Shown: piece by piece, positions 1-8,243 of the stretch
Layout of the letters: the number at the start of each line of letters is the position of its first letter
Position numbering within the stretch: position 1 is the first letter of the stretch
From: Pseudactinotalea suaedae
GTDB taxonomy: Bacteria; Actinomycetota; Actinomycetes; Actinomycetales; Beutenbergiaceae
DNA length: 64,000 bases
NCBI RefSeq assembly: GCF_009733815.1
Contig: NZ_WNXY01000001.1
Coordinates: forward strand, 666,623-730,622
Reading direction: 5' to 3'
Notes under the pieces: model-generated
Seen by the model: only the letters and a program-made list of their open reading frames with translations
The model's database searches: none
Told to the model about the DNA's origin: nothing
Position numbers and translations under genes: made by a program

Positions 1-72
1 GACGCTCAGCACGGGGTGACCCAGCCCGGCGGCAGCAGGCCGTCCGACGTTCCTCCCAGCCCCGGCCGGTAA
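1..72 (+). CDS. C-terminal tail of an upstream gene, probably TatA (partial)
   Basis: Frame 1 is open from the left edge to a TAA at 70-72 and encodes a 23-residue hydrophilic tail rich in Pro, Gly and Ser. The next gene, tatC, starts one base after this stop. Actinobacterial tatA usually lies directly upstream of tatC and ends in such a low-complexity polar tail. The identity rests on position only; no diagnostic TatA residues are in view. Confidence 0.45.
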   Translation, partial: DAQHGVTQPGGSRPSDVPPSPGR

Positions 73-969
73 GTGCCCGTGGCCCGTGAACAAGGGTCGC
101 GGAAGAACAACCCCGAGGCGCGGATGGCGCTGGCGGAGCACCTGCGGGAGCTTCGCCGCCGGGTCATCTTCGCGACCGCAGGGATCCTGATCGGTGGGAT
201 CGTCGGCTGGATCCTGTACAACCCCAACACGATCGGGCCGATCGGTCTCCCCGGCGGCAGCACGCTGGGACCGATCGAGATCGTCGGCGTGTTCGAGGCG
301 CTGCAGCGACCGATCGAGGAGCTGCAGGCGGTTCGACCCGAGCTCGTCACCCTGAACTTCCAGGGCATCGGCACGGCGTTCGACATGCAGCTCCGGATCG
401 CGCTGTTCACCGGGCTGCTGCTCAGCTCGCCGTGGTGGATCTACCAGATCCTGGCGTTCATCACCCCCGGCCTGACCAAGAACGAGCGCAAGTACACGTT
501 CGGTTTCATGGGCGTGGCCGTCCCGTTGTTCGCCACCGGCGCGATCCTGGCCTGGAGCGTGCTGCCCAAGGCGCTCGAGGTGCTGATCGGCTCGTTCACG
601 CCCGACAACACCACGAACCTCCTCGCGGCGGACATCTACCTCAAGTTCGTCATGCAGTTCGTCCTCGCGTTCGGCATCGCCTTCCTGCTCCCGCTGGTGA
701 TGGTGGCCCTGAACTTCATGGGCGTCGTCAAGGCCGGACTGTGGCTCAAGGGCTGGCGCTGGGCGATCGTGGGCATCTTCACCTTCTGCGCCTTCGCCAC
801 ACCGAACCCGGAGCCGACGGCCATGATCTTCATGGCGTTGCCGATCGTGGCGCTGTACTTCATCGCGGTCTACGTCTGCCACGTCCACGACAAGCGGGCC
901 GCCAAGCGGCGCGCCCAGGAGGACGCCGAGCTCGCCGCAGCCGACGACGCGTCCACCGCGAACGCCTGA
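73..969 (+). CDS. tatC: Sec-independent translocase subunit TatC
   Basis: Multi-spanning inner-membrane subunit of the twin-arginine translocase; it forms the receptor for RR signal peptides and works with TatA. The 298-aa protein has the conserved cytoplasmic N-terminal motif MALAEHLRELRRR (residues 18-30), then about six hydrophobic segments, the first near residues 31-50 followed by a long external loop, and a charged Ala-rich tail. The GTG start at 73 directly follows the upstream stop. A second in-frame GTG six bases on is an alternative. Downstream dagK begins eight bases after the stop, so the genes are probably co-transcribed. Confidence 0.95.
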   Translation: MPVAREQGSRKNNPEARMALAEHLRELRRRVIFATAGILIGGIVGWILYNPNTIGPIGLPGGSTLGPIEIVGVFEALQRPIEELQAVRPELVTLNFQGIGTAFDMQLRIALFTGLLLSSPWWIYQILAFITPGLTKNERKYTFGFMGVAVPLFATGAILAWSVLPKALEVLIGSFTPDNTTNLLAADIYLKFVMQFVLAFGIAFLLPLVMVALNFMGVVKAGLWLKGWRWAIVGIFTFCAFATPNPEPTAMIFMALPIVALYFIAVYVCHVHDKRAAKRRAQEDAELAAADDASTANA

Positions 970-976
970 GCCCCCG

Positions 977-1903
977 ATGGCCAGACTGGGCGTCGTCGTC
1001 AACCCTGCCGCGAACGGCAACCGTGGAAGCCTCCCGGGAACCGGGGTGCTGCGTGAGCTGGAGGCCGCCGGCCACGACGTCGTCGACCTGTCCGCCGAGG
1101 CCGCGGACGAGGCACAGCAGCGGGCCCACGCGGCGTGCGCCGCTGAGTCCGGACAGCTCGACGCGCTGATCGTGGTGGGCGGCGACGGCATGGTGCACCT
1201 CGGCGTCAACGCGGTCGCCGGCACCGACGTGCCGCTCGGCATCGTCGCGATCGGCAGCGGAAACGACTTCGCGCGCGCCGTGGGGCTGCCGGCGCACAAC
1301 GGCCTCGACGCGCTACGTGCGCTCGAACGTGCCCTCGAGGCGGGGCCCCGGCGCGTGGACGTGCTCCGGTCCACGGGTGCGTTCGGCACGATCCGCACCG
1401 CGTGCGTGGTCTCCGTGGGCCTGGACGCCGCCGTCAACGCCCTCGCCAACAGCTACCGGTTCCCGCCCGGCGGCGGCAAGTACATCCGCGCCGCGCTGAC
1501 CGAGCTGCGCGGCTTCAAGCCCTACGGCTACACGATCACGATCGACGGCGAGCGTCGCGAGATGCCCGGCACGCTGGTGGCCGTGGCGAACAGCCGCTAC
1601 TTCGGCGGCGGCATGCAGATCGCGCCGAACGCGCAGATCGACGACGGTCTGGCCGACGTCGTGCTCGCCGGCGCGCTCACGCCGTGGCAGGCGACACGGA
1701 TCTTCCCGCGCCTGTACGAGGGTTCCCACGTGCATCACCCCGCGGTCGAGATCATCCGCGCCAAGGAGGTCGTCGTCGAGCCGCTGGCGCCGCACCCGCA
1801 GCCGCCCGAGGCCTACGGCGACGGTGAGCGCATCGGGGCTGTCCCGATGCGGATCGCCGTCGAGCCGGGTGCGCTGCAGCTCCTCGCGCCCCACGTACGC
1901 TGA
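977..1903 (+). CDS. Diacylglycerol kinase family lipid kinase
   Basis: The 308-aa protein belongs to the DAGK catalytic-domain family (DagK/YegS/sphingosine kinase-like), which phosphorylates a lipid alcohol with ATP at the membrane. The N-terminus shows the NPAANGN phosphate-loop motif (residues 8-14), the nucleotide motif GGDGMVH near residues 70-76, and GSGNDFAR near 92-99. The C-terminal half is the beta-rich lipid-binding domain. Physiologically it would recycle diacylglycerol to phosphatidate; the exact substrate cannot be read from sequence. It sits in the usual actinobacterial slot between tatC and the HelY-type helicase. Confidence 0.88.
   Translation: MARLGVVVNPAANGNRGSLPGTGVLRELEAAGHDVVDLSAEAADEAQQRAHAACAAESGQLDALIVVGGDGMVHLGVNAVAGTDVPLGIVAIGSGNDFARAVGLPAHNGLDALRALERALEAGPRRVDVLRSTGAFGTIRTACVVSVGLDAAVNALANSYRFPPGGGKYIRAALTELRGFKPYGYTITIDGERREMPGTLVAVANSRYFGGGMQIAPNAQIDDGLADVVLAGALTPWQATRIFPRLYEGSHVHHPAVEIIRAKEVVVEPLAPHPQPPEAYGDGERIGAVPMRIAVEPGALQLLAPHVR
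1896..1901 (+). promoter_or_regulatory. -10 element of a leaderless promoter (helicase)
   Basis: TACGCT lies six bases before the helicase ATG at 1908, at the right distance for transcription to begin on the start codon. No Shine-Dalgarno is present between it and the ATG. It overlaps the last codons of the lipid kinase gene. Confidence 0.45.
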
Positions 1904-1907
1904 CGAC

Positions 1908-4673
1908 ATGTCGTCACCTGCCGAGCGTTACGCGGCGGCGATGCGCCGACAGGCGCACGAACGCACCGAGCTCGCCCAGTTCGCGGGCACTCTCGAGTTC
2001 GAGCTCGACACCTTCCAGGTCGACGCCTGCCGCGCCGTCGAGGACGGTCGTGGGGTGCTGGTGGCCGCACCCACCGGAGCGGGCAAGACCGTGGTGGGGG
2101 AGTTCGCCGTCCACCTCGCGCTGACGCAGGGGCGCAAAGCCTTCTACACCACGCCGATCAAGGCGCTGAGCAACCAGAAGTACCAGGACCTCGTGCGACG
2201 CCACGGCGCCGCGTCCGTGGGGCTGCTGACAGGCGACACGGCGATCAACGGCGACGCCCCGGTGGTCGTGATGACCACCGAGGTGCTCCGCAACATGCTC
2301 TACGGCGGCTCCCCGGCGCTGGACGGTCTCGGGTTCGTGGTGATGGACGAGGTGCACTACCTCGCCGACCGTTTCCGCGGCCCCGTGTGGGAGGAGGTGA
2401 TCCTGCACCTCTCGCTCGACGTGCAGGTGATCTCGCTGTCGGCGACGGTCTCGAACGCCGAGGAGTTCGGCGACTGGCTCTCCGAGGTGCGCGGCGAGTG
2501 CGCCGTGGTGGTCTCCGAGCACCGGCCGGTGCCGTTGTGGCAGCACGTCATGGTGGGCGCCGACCTGCACGACCTCTACTCCGGTGACGTCGACCCCACC
2601 CGTCCGGGTGTGACGCCGCCGATCTCGCACGACCTCGTCGAGGCCATCCGTGCGCTCGAGCGCTCCGGTGACCGGCGCCGCGGCGGCCGGGACACGCGCG
2701 GTCGTGGCCGTGGCCGCTACCAGCAGCGGCAGCCGATCGTGCGGCCACCCGCCCGTGGGGTCGTCGTCGACCGGCTCGACCGCGCCGGGCTACTGCCGGC
2801 CATCGTGTTCATCTTCTCCCGGGCCGGCTGCGATGCCGCCGTGGCCCAGGTGGTGCACTCGGGCGTGCGTCTGACCACGCCCGCGGAGCGGCACCAGATC
2901 GCCGACATCATCGCCGAGCGCACCGCGGCGCTGCCGCCCGAGGACCTCGACGTGCTCGGCTTCGACGCGTGGGAGCACGCCCTGCTCTCGGGCGTGGCCG
3001 CGCACCACGCCGGGCTGCTGCCGGTCTTCAAGGAGACCGTGGAGGCGTTGTTCACGCAGGGCCTGGTCAAGGTCGTGTTCGCCACCGAGACGCTCGCGCT
3101 GGGTATCAACATGCCGGCGCGCTCGGTCGTGCTCGAGAAGCTCGTCAAGTGGGACGGCAGCGGCCACGCCGCGATCACGGCGGGCGAGTACACCCAGCTG
3201 ACCGGCCGCGCTGGGCGACGCGGCATCGACGTCGAGGGTCACGCCGTCGTGCTCTACGCCTCCGGGCTCGACCCGGTCGCGCTGGCCGGTCTCGCGTCCC
3301 GCCGCACCTACCCGTTGCGCTCCTCGTTCCGCCCGACCTACAACATGGCGGTCAACCTCATCGCCTCCGTGGGCTGGGAGCGGGCGCGGGAGGTGCTGGA
3401 GACCTCCTTCGCGCAGTTTCAGGCCGACCGTGCCGTCGTCGGGCTGGCGCGGCAGGCACGCAACCACAGCGAGGCCCTGGAGGGCTACGCGGACGCGATG
3501 CGGTGCCACCTGGGCGACTTCGGCGAGTACATGGAGCTGCGCCGCTCGATCTCCGACCTCGAGTCCGAGCTCTCGCGGGTCCGTTCGCGCGCGCAGCGTG
3601 AGGCGGTCGCCAGCACGATCGCCTCGCTCAGCCGGGGCGACGTCGTCCAGCTCCCCAGCGGGCGCAGGTCCGGTTTCGCGGTCGTCCTCGAGCCCCCGAC
3701 GGCGGCCGGCTTGGACGGCGGGTCCGTCACGGTGCTCACGGGCGAGGGCCAGGTCCGGCGCCTCGTCGGCGCCGAGGTCCCGTACGGGACCCGGTCGGTG
3801 ACGAGGGTCAAGATCCCCAAGGCGTTCAGCGGGCGCCGTCCGAAGGACCGGCGCGACCTGGTCTCCTCGATGCGGAACGCGCTCGGCGCCCTCGCCGAGG
3901 CGCGGCCCGAGCGGGGGCGGCGTCCTCCCGCCGTGGGGGAGGACCGCCTCACCGAGCTCAAGGCCGCGCTGCGCGCCCACCCGTGTCACGGCTGCGCCGA
4001 CCGCGAGGAGCACGCGCGCTGGGCGCATCGCTACTTCAAGCTGCGCGACGAGCACGAGGCGCTGCTCCGGCGCATCGACGGCCGGACGTCGTCGATCGCC
4101 CGCGAGTTCGACAAGGTCTGCGGCGTGCTCGCCGAGCTGGGCTACCTGGCCGGTTCCGGTCCCGAGACCACGGTGACCGAGCACGGGGAGTGGCTGCGAC
4201 GCGTCTACTCCGAGCAGGACCTGCTGGTGGTCGAGGCGTTGCGCACCGGGCTCTGGGACGACCTGGACCCCGCCGGACTCGCCGCGGTGGTGGCCGCCGT
4301 GCTGTACGAGTCGCGCTCTGACGAGCTGACGCCACGGCCACGCCTGAAGAGCCGCGTGGTGGCGCAGGCCGTGGACGCCACCGAGGTGCTGGCGCGCGAT
4401 CTCGCTGTCGTCGAGGCCGAGGCCGGGCTCAACCCGCGATCTCCGCTGGATCTCGGACTGGTGGCCGCGGTGGACCGGTGGGCGCGCGGCGCCCACCTCG
4501 ACGAGGTGATCGACTCCGACCTCGCCGCCGGCGACTTCGTGCGCTGGGCCAAGCAGGTCATCGACCTGCTGGACCAGCTGAGCGACGCGGCGCCGTCGAG
4601 CTCGCTCCAGGACACCGCTCATCGCGCGGTCCGTGCAGTCCGGCGCGGGATCGTCGCGCTCGGGACCGTCTGA
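1908..4673 (+). CDS. HelY/Ski2-like DExH-box RNA helicase
   Basis: A 921-aa superfamily 2 helicase of the Ski2/Mtr4 type (mycobacterial HelY relatives), expected to remodel structured RNA in the cytoplasm. Motif I APTGAGKT lies near residues 49-56; motif II is DEVH; motif III is SATVSN; the second RecA domain has ETLALGINMPARS and motif VI QLTGRAGRRGID. A helical DSHCT-type C-terminal domain follows and includes a CHGC pair. The Arg/Gly-rich insert around residue 260 (RGGRDTRGRGRGRY) looks like an RNA-binding loop. The frame is open further upstream to 1824, but ATG 1908 fits the family N-terminus and follows a -10 box. Confidence 0.93.
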   Translation: MSSPAERYAAAMRRQAHERTELAQFAGTLEFELDTFQVDACRAVEDGRGVLVAAPTGAGKTVVGEFAVHLALTQGRKAFYTTPIKALSNQKYQDLVRRHGAASVGLLTGDTAINGDAPVVVMTTEVLRNMLYGGSPALDGLGFVVMDEVHYLADRFRGPVWEEVILHLSLDVQVISLSATVSNAEEFGDWLSEVRGECAVVVSEHRPVPLWQHVMVGADLHDLYSGDVDPTRPGVTPPISHDLVEAIRALERSGDRRRGGRDTRGRGRGRYQQRQPIVRPPARGVVVDRLDRAGLLPAIVFIFSRAGCDAAVAQVVHSGVRLTTPAERHQIADIIAERTAALPPEDLDVLGFDAWEHALLSGVAAHHAGLLPVFKETVEALFTQGLVKVVFATETLALGINMPARSVVLEKLVKWDGSGHAAITAGEYTQLTGRAGRRGIDVEGHAVVLYASGLDPVALAGLASRRTYPLRSSFRPTYNMAVNLIASVGWERAREVLETSFAQFQADRAVVGLARQARNHSEALEGYADAMRCHLGDFGEYMELRRSISDLESELSRVRSRAQREAVASTIASLSRGDVVQLPSGRRSGFAVVLEPPTAAGLDGGSVTVLTGEGQVRRLVGAEVPYGTRSVTRVKIPKAFSGRRPKDRRDLVSSMRNALGALAEARPERGRRPPAVGEDRLTELKAALRAHPCHGCADREEHARWAHRYFKLRDEHEALLRRIDGRTSSIAREFDKVCGVLAELGYLAGSGPETTVTEHGEWLRRVYSEQDLLVVEALRTGLWDDLDPAGLAAVVAAVLYESRSDELTPRPRLKSRVVAQAVDATEVLARDLAVVEAEAGLNPRSPLDLGLVAAVDRWARGAHLDEVIDSDLAAGDFVRWAKQVIDLLDQLSDAAPSSSLQDTAHRAVRAVRRGIVALGTV

Positions 4674-4690
4674 GCCCCACCTTCTCGCGC

Positions 4691-4972
4691 GCGGCGGTGG
4701 GACTTGAGCCCACCGGTTGCACGTGGCGGTGAGACAGGACCCACCGGTTGCACGTGGCGGTGAGACAGGGCCCACCGGTTGCACGCGGCGGTGGGACAGG
4801 GCCCACCAGTTGCACGCGGCGGTGAGACAGGGCCCACCAGTTGCACGCGGCGGTGAGATAGGGCCCACCAGTTGCACGCGGCGGTGAGATAGGGCCCACC
4901 GGTCGCACGCGGCGGTGAGATACGGCCCACCGGTTGCAGGCGGCGGTGAGATAGGGCCCATCGGGGGCACCC
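4691..4972. repeat. 31-bp tandem repeat array A
   Basis: Eight consecutive 31-bp units begin at 4710, 4741, 4772, 4803, 4834, 4865, 4896 and 4927, with a degenerate half unit before (4691-4709) and one after (from 4958). Every unit carries the core GGCGGTGAGAYAGGGCCCACC with few substitutions, followed by a GGTTGCACG-type stretch. There are no variable spacers. Because 31 is not a multiple of 3 and the unit lacks stop codons on the minus strand, long spurious ORFs arise there in several frames. Confidence 0.93.
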
Positions 4973-5065
4973 GCGTGGGCGCTACGTCACCGCCGCCACC
5001 CCGGCGTGGGCGCTAAGTTACCGCCGCTACCCGGGCGTGGGCGCTAAGTCACCGCCGCTGCCCAC
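4973..5065. repeat. 31-bp tandem repeat array B, inverted relative of array A
   Basis: Three 31-bp units start at 4973, 5004 and 5035, directly after array A. Each reads GCGTGGGCGCTAMGTYACCG followed by CCGC. Its reverse complement, GGCGGTGACGTAGCGCCCACG, closely matches the array A core, so array B is a diverged copy in opposite orientation with the same period. Bases 5066-5418 have no gene I can support and lead into lnt. Confidence 0.88.
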
Positions 5066-5216
5066 TGCGGCCGCTGCGTCGGCGACGCTCTCGGCCTCAG
5101 GCGTCGCCGCGCCGGCCGCAGACACACCGGCGACACGCCGGAGTCGTCGAGAAATGCCGCAACTGGTCTCAGAGCGCTGACCTGCGCGAACGCCCGTGAC
5201 CTGCGATGACGCATGC

Positions 5217-5245
5217 TTGGCGGCACTGCCGAACGTCGGTATGTT
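5217..5245 (+). promoter_or_regulatory. Possible housekeeping promoter upstream of lnt
   Basis: TTGGCG (5217-5222) and TATGTT (5240-5245) are separated by 17 bases, the usual sigma-A spacing. It would give a leader of about 170 bases before lnt. The leaderless -10 box closer to the gene is an alternative, so this is weak. Confidence 0.25.
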
Positions 5246-5406
5246 CGCTCCCTGTACTGCTGCAGGGGGAGAACCTCCGCGCAGTCACCGACCAGGCCCG
5301 CGCGTTCACTAGAAAACGGGGCCCCGAGACCGGGGCAGCGGACCGAAGGACGTGCGGGCCGGTCGGTGCCAGCGGGGGAGCGGCCGGTCGGTGCCGGCGA
5401 GGAACG

Positions 5407-5412
5407 TATCCT
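5407..5412 (+). promoter_or_regulatory. -10 element of a leaderless promoter (lnt)
   Basis: TATCCT lies exactly six bases before GTG 5419. This supports GTG 5419 as the lnt start over longer readings of the open frame. Confidence 0.45.
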
Positions 5413-5418
5413 GGGCCG

Positions 5419-6987
5419 GTGCCTCAGCTCCAGCCGCGACGACTCACGACCGCGGCGGTGGCGATCGTGGGCGGTCTGCTCACCGACACGGCCTTTCCGC
5501 AGCGCAGCTGGTGGCCGATGGCCATCATCGGCGTCGCGCTGCTCGTGCTGGCCCTGCGCCGGGACTCCGCCCGGTGGGCCGCCGCCGTTGGCTTCCTCTG
5601 GGGCATCTCGTTCTTCCTGCCCCACATCTGGTGGGCCAACGAAGCGGTGGGCGTGATCCCATGGATCGCCCTGTCCGTCGCCGAGGCCGGCATCGTCGCC
5701 GCCACCTGCGCCGCGTGGGTGTGGGTCCGACGAGGGACGTTGCTGCAGCGGCTCGTGCTCGGGCAGGCCGCGGTGTTCGGCGTCGTCTGGGCGGTGGGGG
5801 AGCAGCTTCGTCAGGTCTGGCCGTTCGGGGGCTTCCCCTGGGGCAGGCTCGCGTTCTCGCAGACCGACTCACCGTTGCTCAGGCTGGCCTCCCTGGGTGG
5901 CGCACCGCTGGTGTCCGCCGTCGTGGCCGCGCTCGGTCTGCTGCTCGCGAGCGTCGCGGTGACGCTGCGACAGGCGGACACCGTGCGCCTCATCGGTGCT
6001 CCCGCCGCGGTGGCCGCGGTGCTCGGGCTCAGCCTCCTGGTGCCGCTGGGCACGCACGGCTCCGCCGGGCAGCTGCGCGTCGGCGCGGTGCAGGGCAACG
6101 TCGCCGAGCCTGGGCTGGGTGCGTTCGCCAACGCCTACGAGGTGCTCAACAACCACGTGAGCGGTACCGAGCAGCTCGCCGAGGACGTCGGCGCCGGCGG
6201 TGTCGATCTGGTCGTCTGGCCCGAGAACTCCTCCGACTACAACCCGCGCGCCTACGAGGACGCGCGGGTGCTGGTCGAGCAGGCGGTCGCGGCTGTCGGG
6301 GTGCCGCTGCTGTTCGGCACGGACCGGTACGTCGAGGCCGGCGACGAGCCCGGCGCCGTCGACGAGCGGTACAACGACATGGTGCTGTGGCTGCCCGGGG
6401 AGGGTCCGGTCGAGGCCTACTCCAAGCAGATCCCTGCCGCGTTCGCCGAGTACATCCCGATGCGCGAGGTCGCTCGGATCTTCTCCTCCGCCGTCGACCT
6501 TGTCGGGACCGACATGGCCCGCGGGACCGAGATCGCGGTCGTGGACGTGCCGGTCGCCACGCTCGAGCGCGACGTCCCGGTGGGCACGATCATCTGCTTC
6601 GAGGTGGCCTACGACGCGCTGATCCGGGAGTCGGTGGTCGGTGGCGCCGAGGTGCTGTTCGTCCCGACGAACAACGCCTCCTTCGGCTACTCGGCCGAGT
6701 CGGAGCAGCAGCTGGCGATGTCGCGGTTCCGCGCGGTCGAGCACGGCCGTGCCACCATCCAGATCTCGACCGTGGGTGTGAGCGGGGTGATCGCGCCCAA
6801 CGGTGTGGTGCTGGAGACCACCGAGCTGTTCACGGCCGACCAGCTCGTGGCGACGGTGCCGCTGCGGACCGAGCTCACGATCAGCGACCGGCTGGGTGAC
6901 GCCCCGGTCGTAGCATTCACCCTGTTCACGGTGCTGGCGCTGCTCACCGGTATCGCCACCGCACCACGGCGGAAGCGTCGCCGATGA
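5419..6987 (+). CDS. lnt: Apolipoprotein N-acyltransferase
   Basis: Integral membrane enzyme that N-acylates the lipidated cysteine of lipoproteins. The 522-aa protein has about six N-terminal hydrophobic helices (residues 10-210), then a carbon-nitrogen hydrolase domain with the Glu-Lys-Cys triad visible as WPENSSDYN, YSKQIPAAF and IICFEVAYD, and a final transmembrane helix. The frame is open from 5206, but the GTG at 5419 gives the normal family length. Its stop overlaps the ppm1 start (ATGA). In mycobacteria the two activities are fused or adjacent, linking lipoprotein acylation and mannosylation. Confidence 0.93.
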   Translation: MPQLQPRRLTTAAVAIVGGLLTDTAFPQRSWWPMAIIGVALLVLALRRDSARWAAAVGFLWGISFFLPHIWWANEAVGVIPWIALSVAEAGIVAATCAAWVWVRRGTLLQRLVLGQAAVFGVVWAVGEQLRQVWPFGGFPWGRLAFSQTDSPLLRLASLGGAPLVSAVVAALGLLLASVAVTLRQADTVRLIGAPAAVAAVLGLSLLVPLGTHGSAGQLRVGAVQGNVAEPGLGAFANAYEVLNNHVSGTEQLAEDVGAGGVDLVVWPENSSDYNPRAYEDARVLVEQAVAAVGVPLLFGTDRYVEAGDEPGAVDERYNDMVLWLPGEGPVEAYSKQIPAAFAEYIPMREVARIFSSAVDLVGTDMARGTEIAVVDVPVATLERDVPVGTIICFEVAYDALIRESVVGGAEVLFVPTNNASFGYSAESEQQLAMSRFRAVEHGRATIQISTVGVSGVIAPNGVVLETTELFTADQLVATVPLRTELTISDRLGDAPVVAFTLFTVLALLTGIATAPRRKRRR

Positions 6988-7751
6988 GGACGCTCGTCAT
7001 CATGCCGACCTACAACGAGCGGGATGCGCTGCCGACGACGCTCGCGCACCTGCGGGCGACGATTCCCGGTGTCGACGTGCTCGTCGTCGACGACAGCTCG
7101 CCCGACGGCACCGGCGTCTGGGCCGACGGCGCTGCCGCCTCCGACCCGCAGGTCGAGGTGCTGCACCGCGCGGGCAAGGAAGGGCTCGGCCGCGCCTACC
7201 TGGACGGCTTCCGCTGGGCGCTGGCACAGGGCTACGACGCCGTCGTCGAGATGGATGCCGACGGCTCGCACCGCGCGGAGGACCTGCCCGCGCTGCTGGC
7301 GGCCGCTGCTGCGGACCCCGCGCCCGATCTCGTGATCGGGTCGCGCTGGGTACCCGGGGGCGCGGTCGTGAACTGGCCGTGGACCCGCCAGCTCATCAGC
7401 AAGCTGGGCACGGGCTACGCCCGGCTCGCGCTGCGGCTGAGCGTGCGGGACGCGACCGCCGGGTTCCGGGTCTACCCGGCGCGCACGTTGCGCCGGCTGC
7501 CGCTGGAACAGGTCGAGTCGCAGGGCTACTGCTTCCAGATCGACATGACCTGGCGCGTGGAACGGGCGCGGGGGCGTGTCGTGGAGGTCCCGATCACGTT
7601 CGTGGAACGTACCCAGGGGACATCAAAGATGAGCCGGGCGATCGCCGTGGAGGCGATCACCCGGCTCACCGAGTGGGGTCTTGACGACCGTCGACGCCGG
7701 ATCAAGCTCCGGGTCCGTCGGTTGGTTCAGGCGCTTCGGCGCCGCGCCTGA
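6984..7751 (+). CDS. ppm1: Polyprenol-phosphate mannosyltransferase (Ppm1/DPM1 type GT2)
   Basis: The 255-aa GT2 enzyme transfers mannose from GDP-mannose to polyprenyl phosphate, giving the donor for extracytoplasmic protein and lipoglycan mannosylation. It has the nucleotide motif VVDDSSPDGTG near residues 31-41, a DXD-type motif EMDADGSH near residues 90-97, and the DPM-family conserved DATAGFRVY and SQGYCFQID segments. No transmembrane domain is seen, so it is the catalytic module only. It is translationally coupled to lnt. Its 3' end overlaps convergent rbpA by 25 bp. Confidence 0.9.
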   Translation: MRTLVIMPTYNERDALPTTLAHLRATIPGVDVLVVDDSSPDGTGVWADGAAASDPQVEVLHRAGKEGLGRAYLDGFRWALAQGYDAVVEMDADGSHRAEDLPALLAAAAADPAPDLVIGSRWVPGGAVVNWPWTRQLISKLGTGYARLALRLSVRDATAGFRVYPARTLRRLPLEQVESQGYCFQIDMTWRVERARGRVVEVPITFVERTQGTSKMSRAIAVEAITRLTEWGLDDRRRRIKLRVRRLVQALRRRA

Positions 7752-8074
7752 CCGCTGCGCAGCAGCGCGAGGCGCTCGTCGAGAAGCTCTTCGAGCTCAC
7801 CGACGGTGCGGCGCTCGAGCAGCATGTCCCAGTGGGTGCGCTGCTTCTTGGTCGCCTTGGGCTCGGGGCGCGTCGCGTCACGCAGCAGCGCCTCACCGCC
7901 GCCGGGTGCCTCCCAGACAGCGGGGACATCTGCCTCAGCGCTGAACGGAATGACGATGACCCGGCCATCGGGGCAGTCGTAGACTGCCTCGATCCGAGGG
8001 GCGAACTCGACGCCGACCTCGGTCTCCAGGCTGTTCGCACCGATCTTCATCCCTCGCAGGGAACGTTCGGCCAT
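7727..8074 (-). CDS. rbpA: RNA polymerase-binding protein RbpA
   Basis: Actinobacteria-specific 115-aa transcription factor that binds the primary sigma factor and RNA polymerase and stabilises the open complex. The family signatures are present: the N-terminal MAERSLRGMKIGANSLE tail, a small beta core, and the sigma-interaction segment around KKQRTHWDMLLERR. The start ATG at 8074 has a strong Shine-Dalgarno (GGAGGAG, five to six bases upstream). A SigR-like promoter lies about 60 bases upstream, matching the known oxidative-stress control of rbpA in streptomycetes. The 3' end overlaps ppm1 by 25 bp. Confidence 0.95.
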   Translation of the reverse strand: MAERSLRGMKIGANSLETEVGVEFAPRIEAVYDCPDGRVIVIPFSAEADVPAVWEAPGGGEALLRDATRPEPKATKKQRTHWDMLLERRTVGELEELLDERLALLRSGQARRRSA

Positions 8075-8133
8075 GGTCTCCTCCTTCGCGTACGTGCAGG
8101 CGCGGGTGGTGCTGCGTCCGTACTCTTCATCTC

Positions 8134-8159
8134 AACGGATCATCATCCAGTGGTGTTCC
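8134..8159 (-). promoter_or_regulatory. SigR-type (ECF, thiol stress) promoter of rbpA
   Basis: On the minus strand GGAAC (8155-8159) and GTT (8134-8136) are separated by exactly 18 bases. This matches the GGAAT-N18-GTT rule for the disulfide-stress sigma factor SigR. Transcription would start about 50 bases before the rbpA ATG. Confidence 0.6.
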
Positions 8160-8231
8160 GCGCGGCTGGTGAAGGTGCTGTGAAGCCTTGCGGGTGCGGG
8201 TGCGCAGATATGCCCGTCCGGCCGCCACAGA

Positions 8232-8237
8232 TACGCT
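8232..8237 (+). promoter_or_regulatory. -10 element of a leaderless promoter (aldo/keto reductase)
   Basis: TACGCT lies six bases before GTG 8244, the same hexamer and spacing as before the helicase at 1908. Confidence 0.45.
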
Positions 8238-8243
8238 GGCCGG

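Noticed and set aside
4558..4970. Several long minus-strand ORFs rich in the repeat SHRRVQLVGP over the tandem array
   Set aside because: The 31-bp unit has no minus-strand stops and is not a multiple of 3, so all frames repeat the same peptide every 93 bp. This is an artefact of the repeat, not a protein.
4691..5065. CRISPR array
   Set aside because: The units are contiguous with no unique spacers, and no cas genes are in the window.
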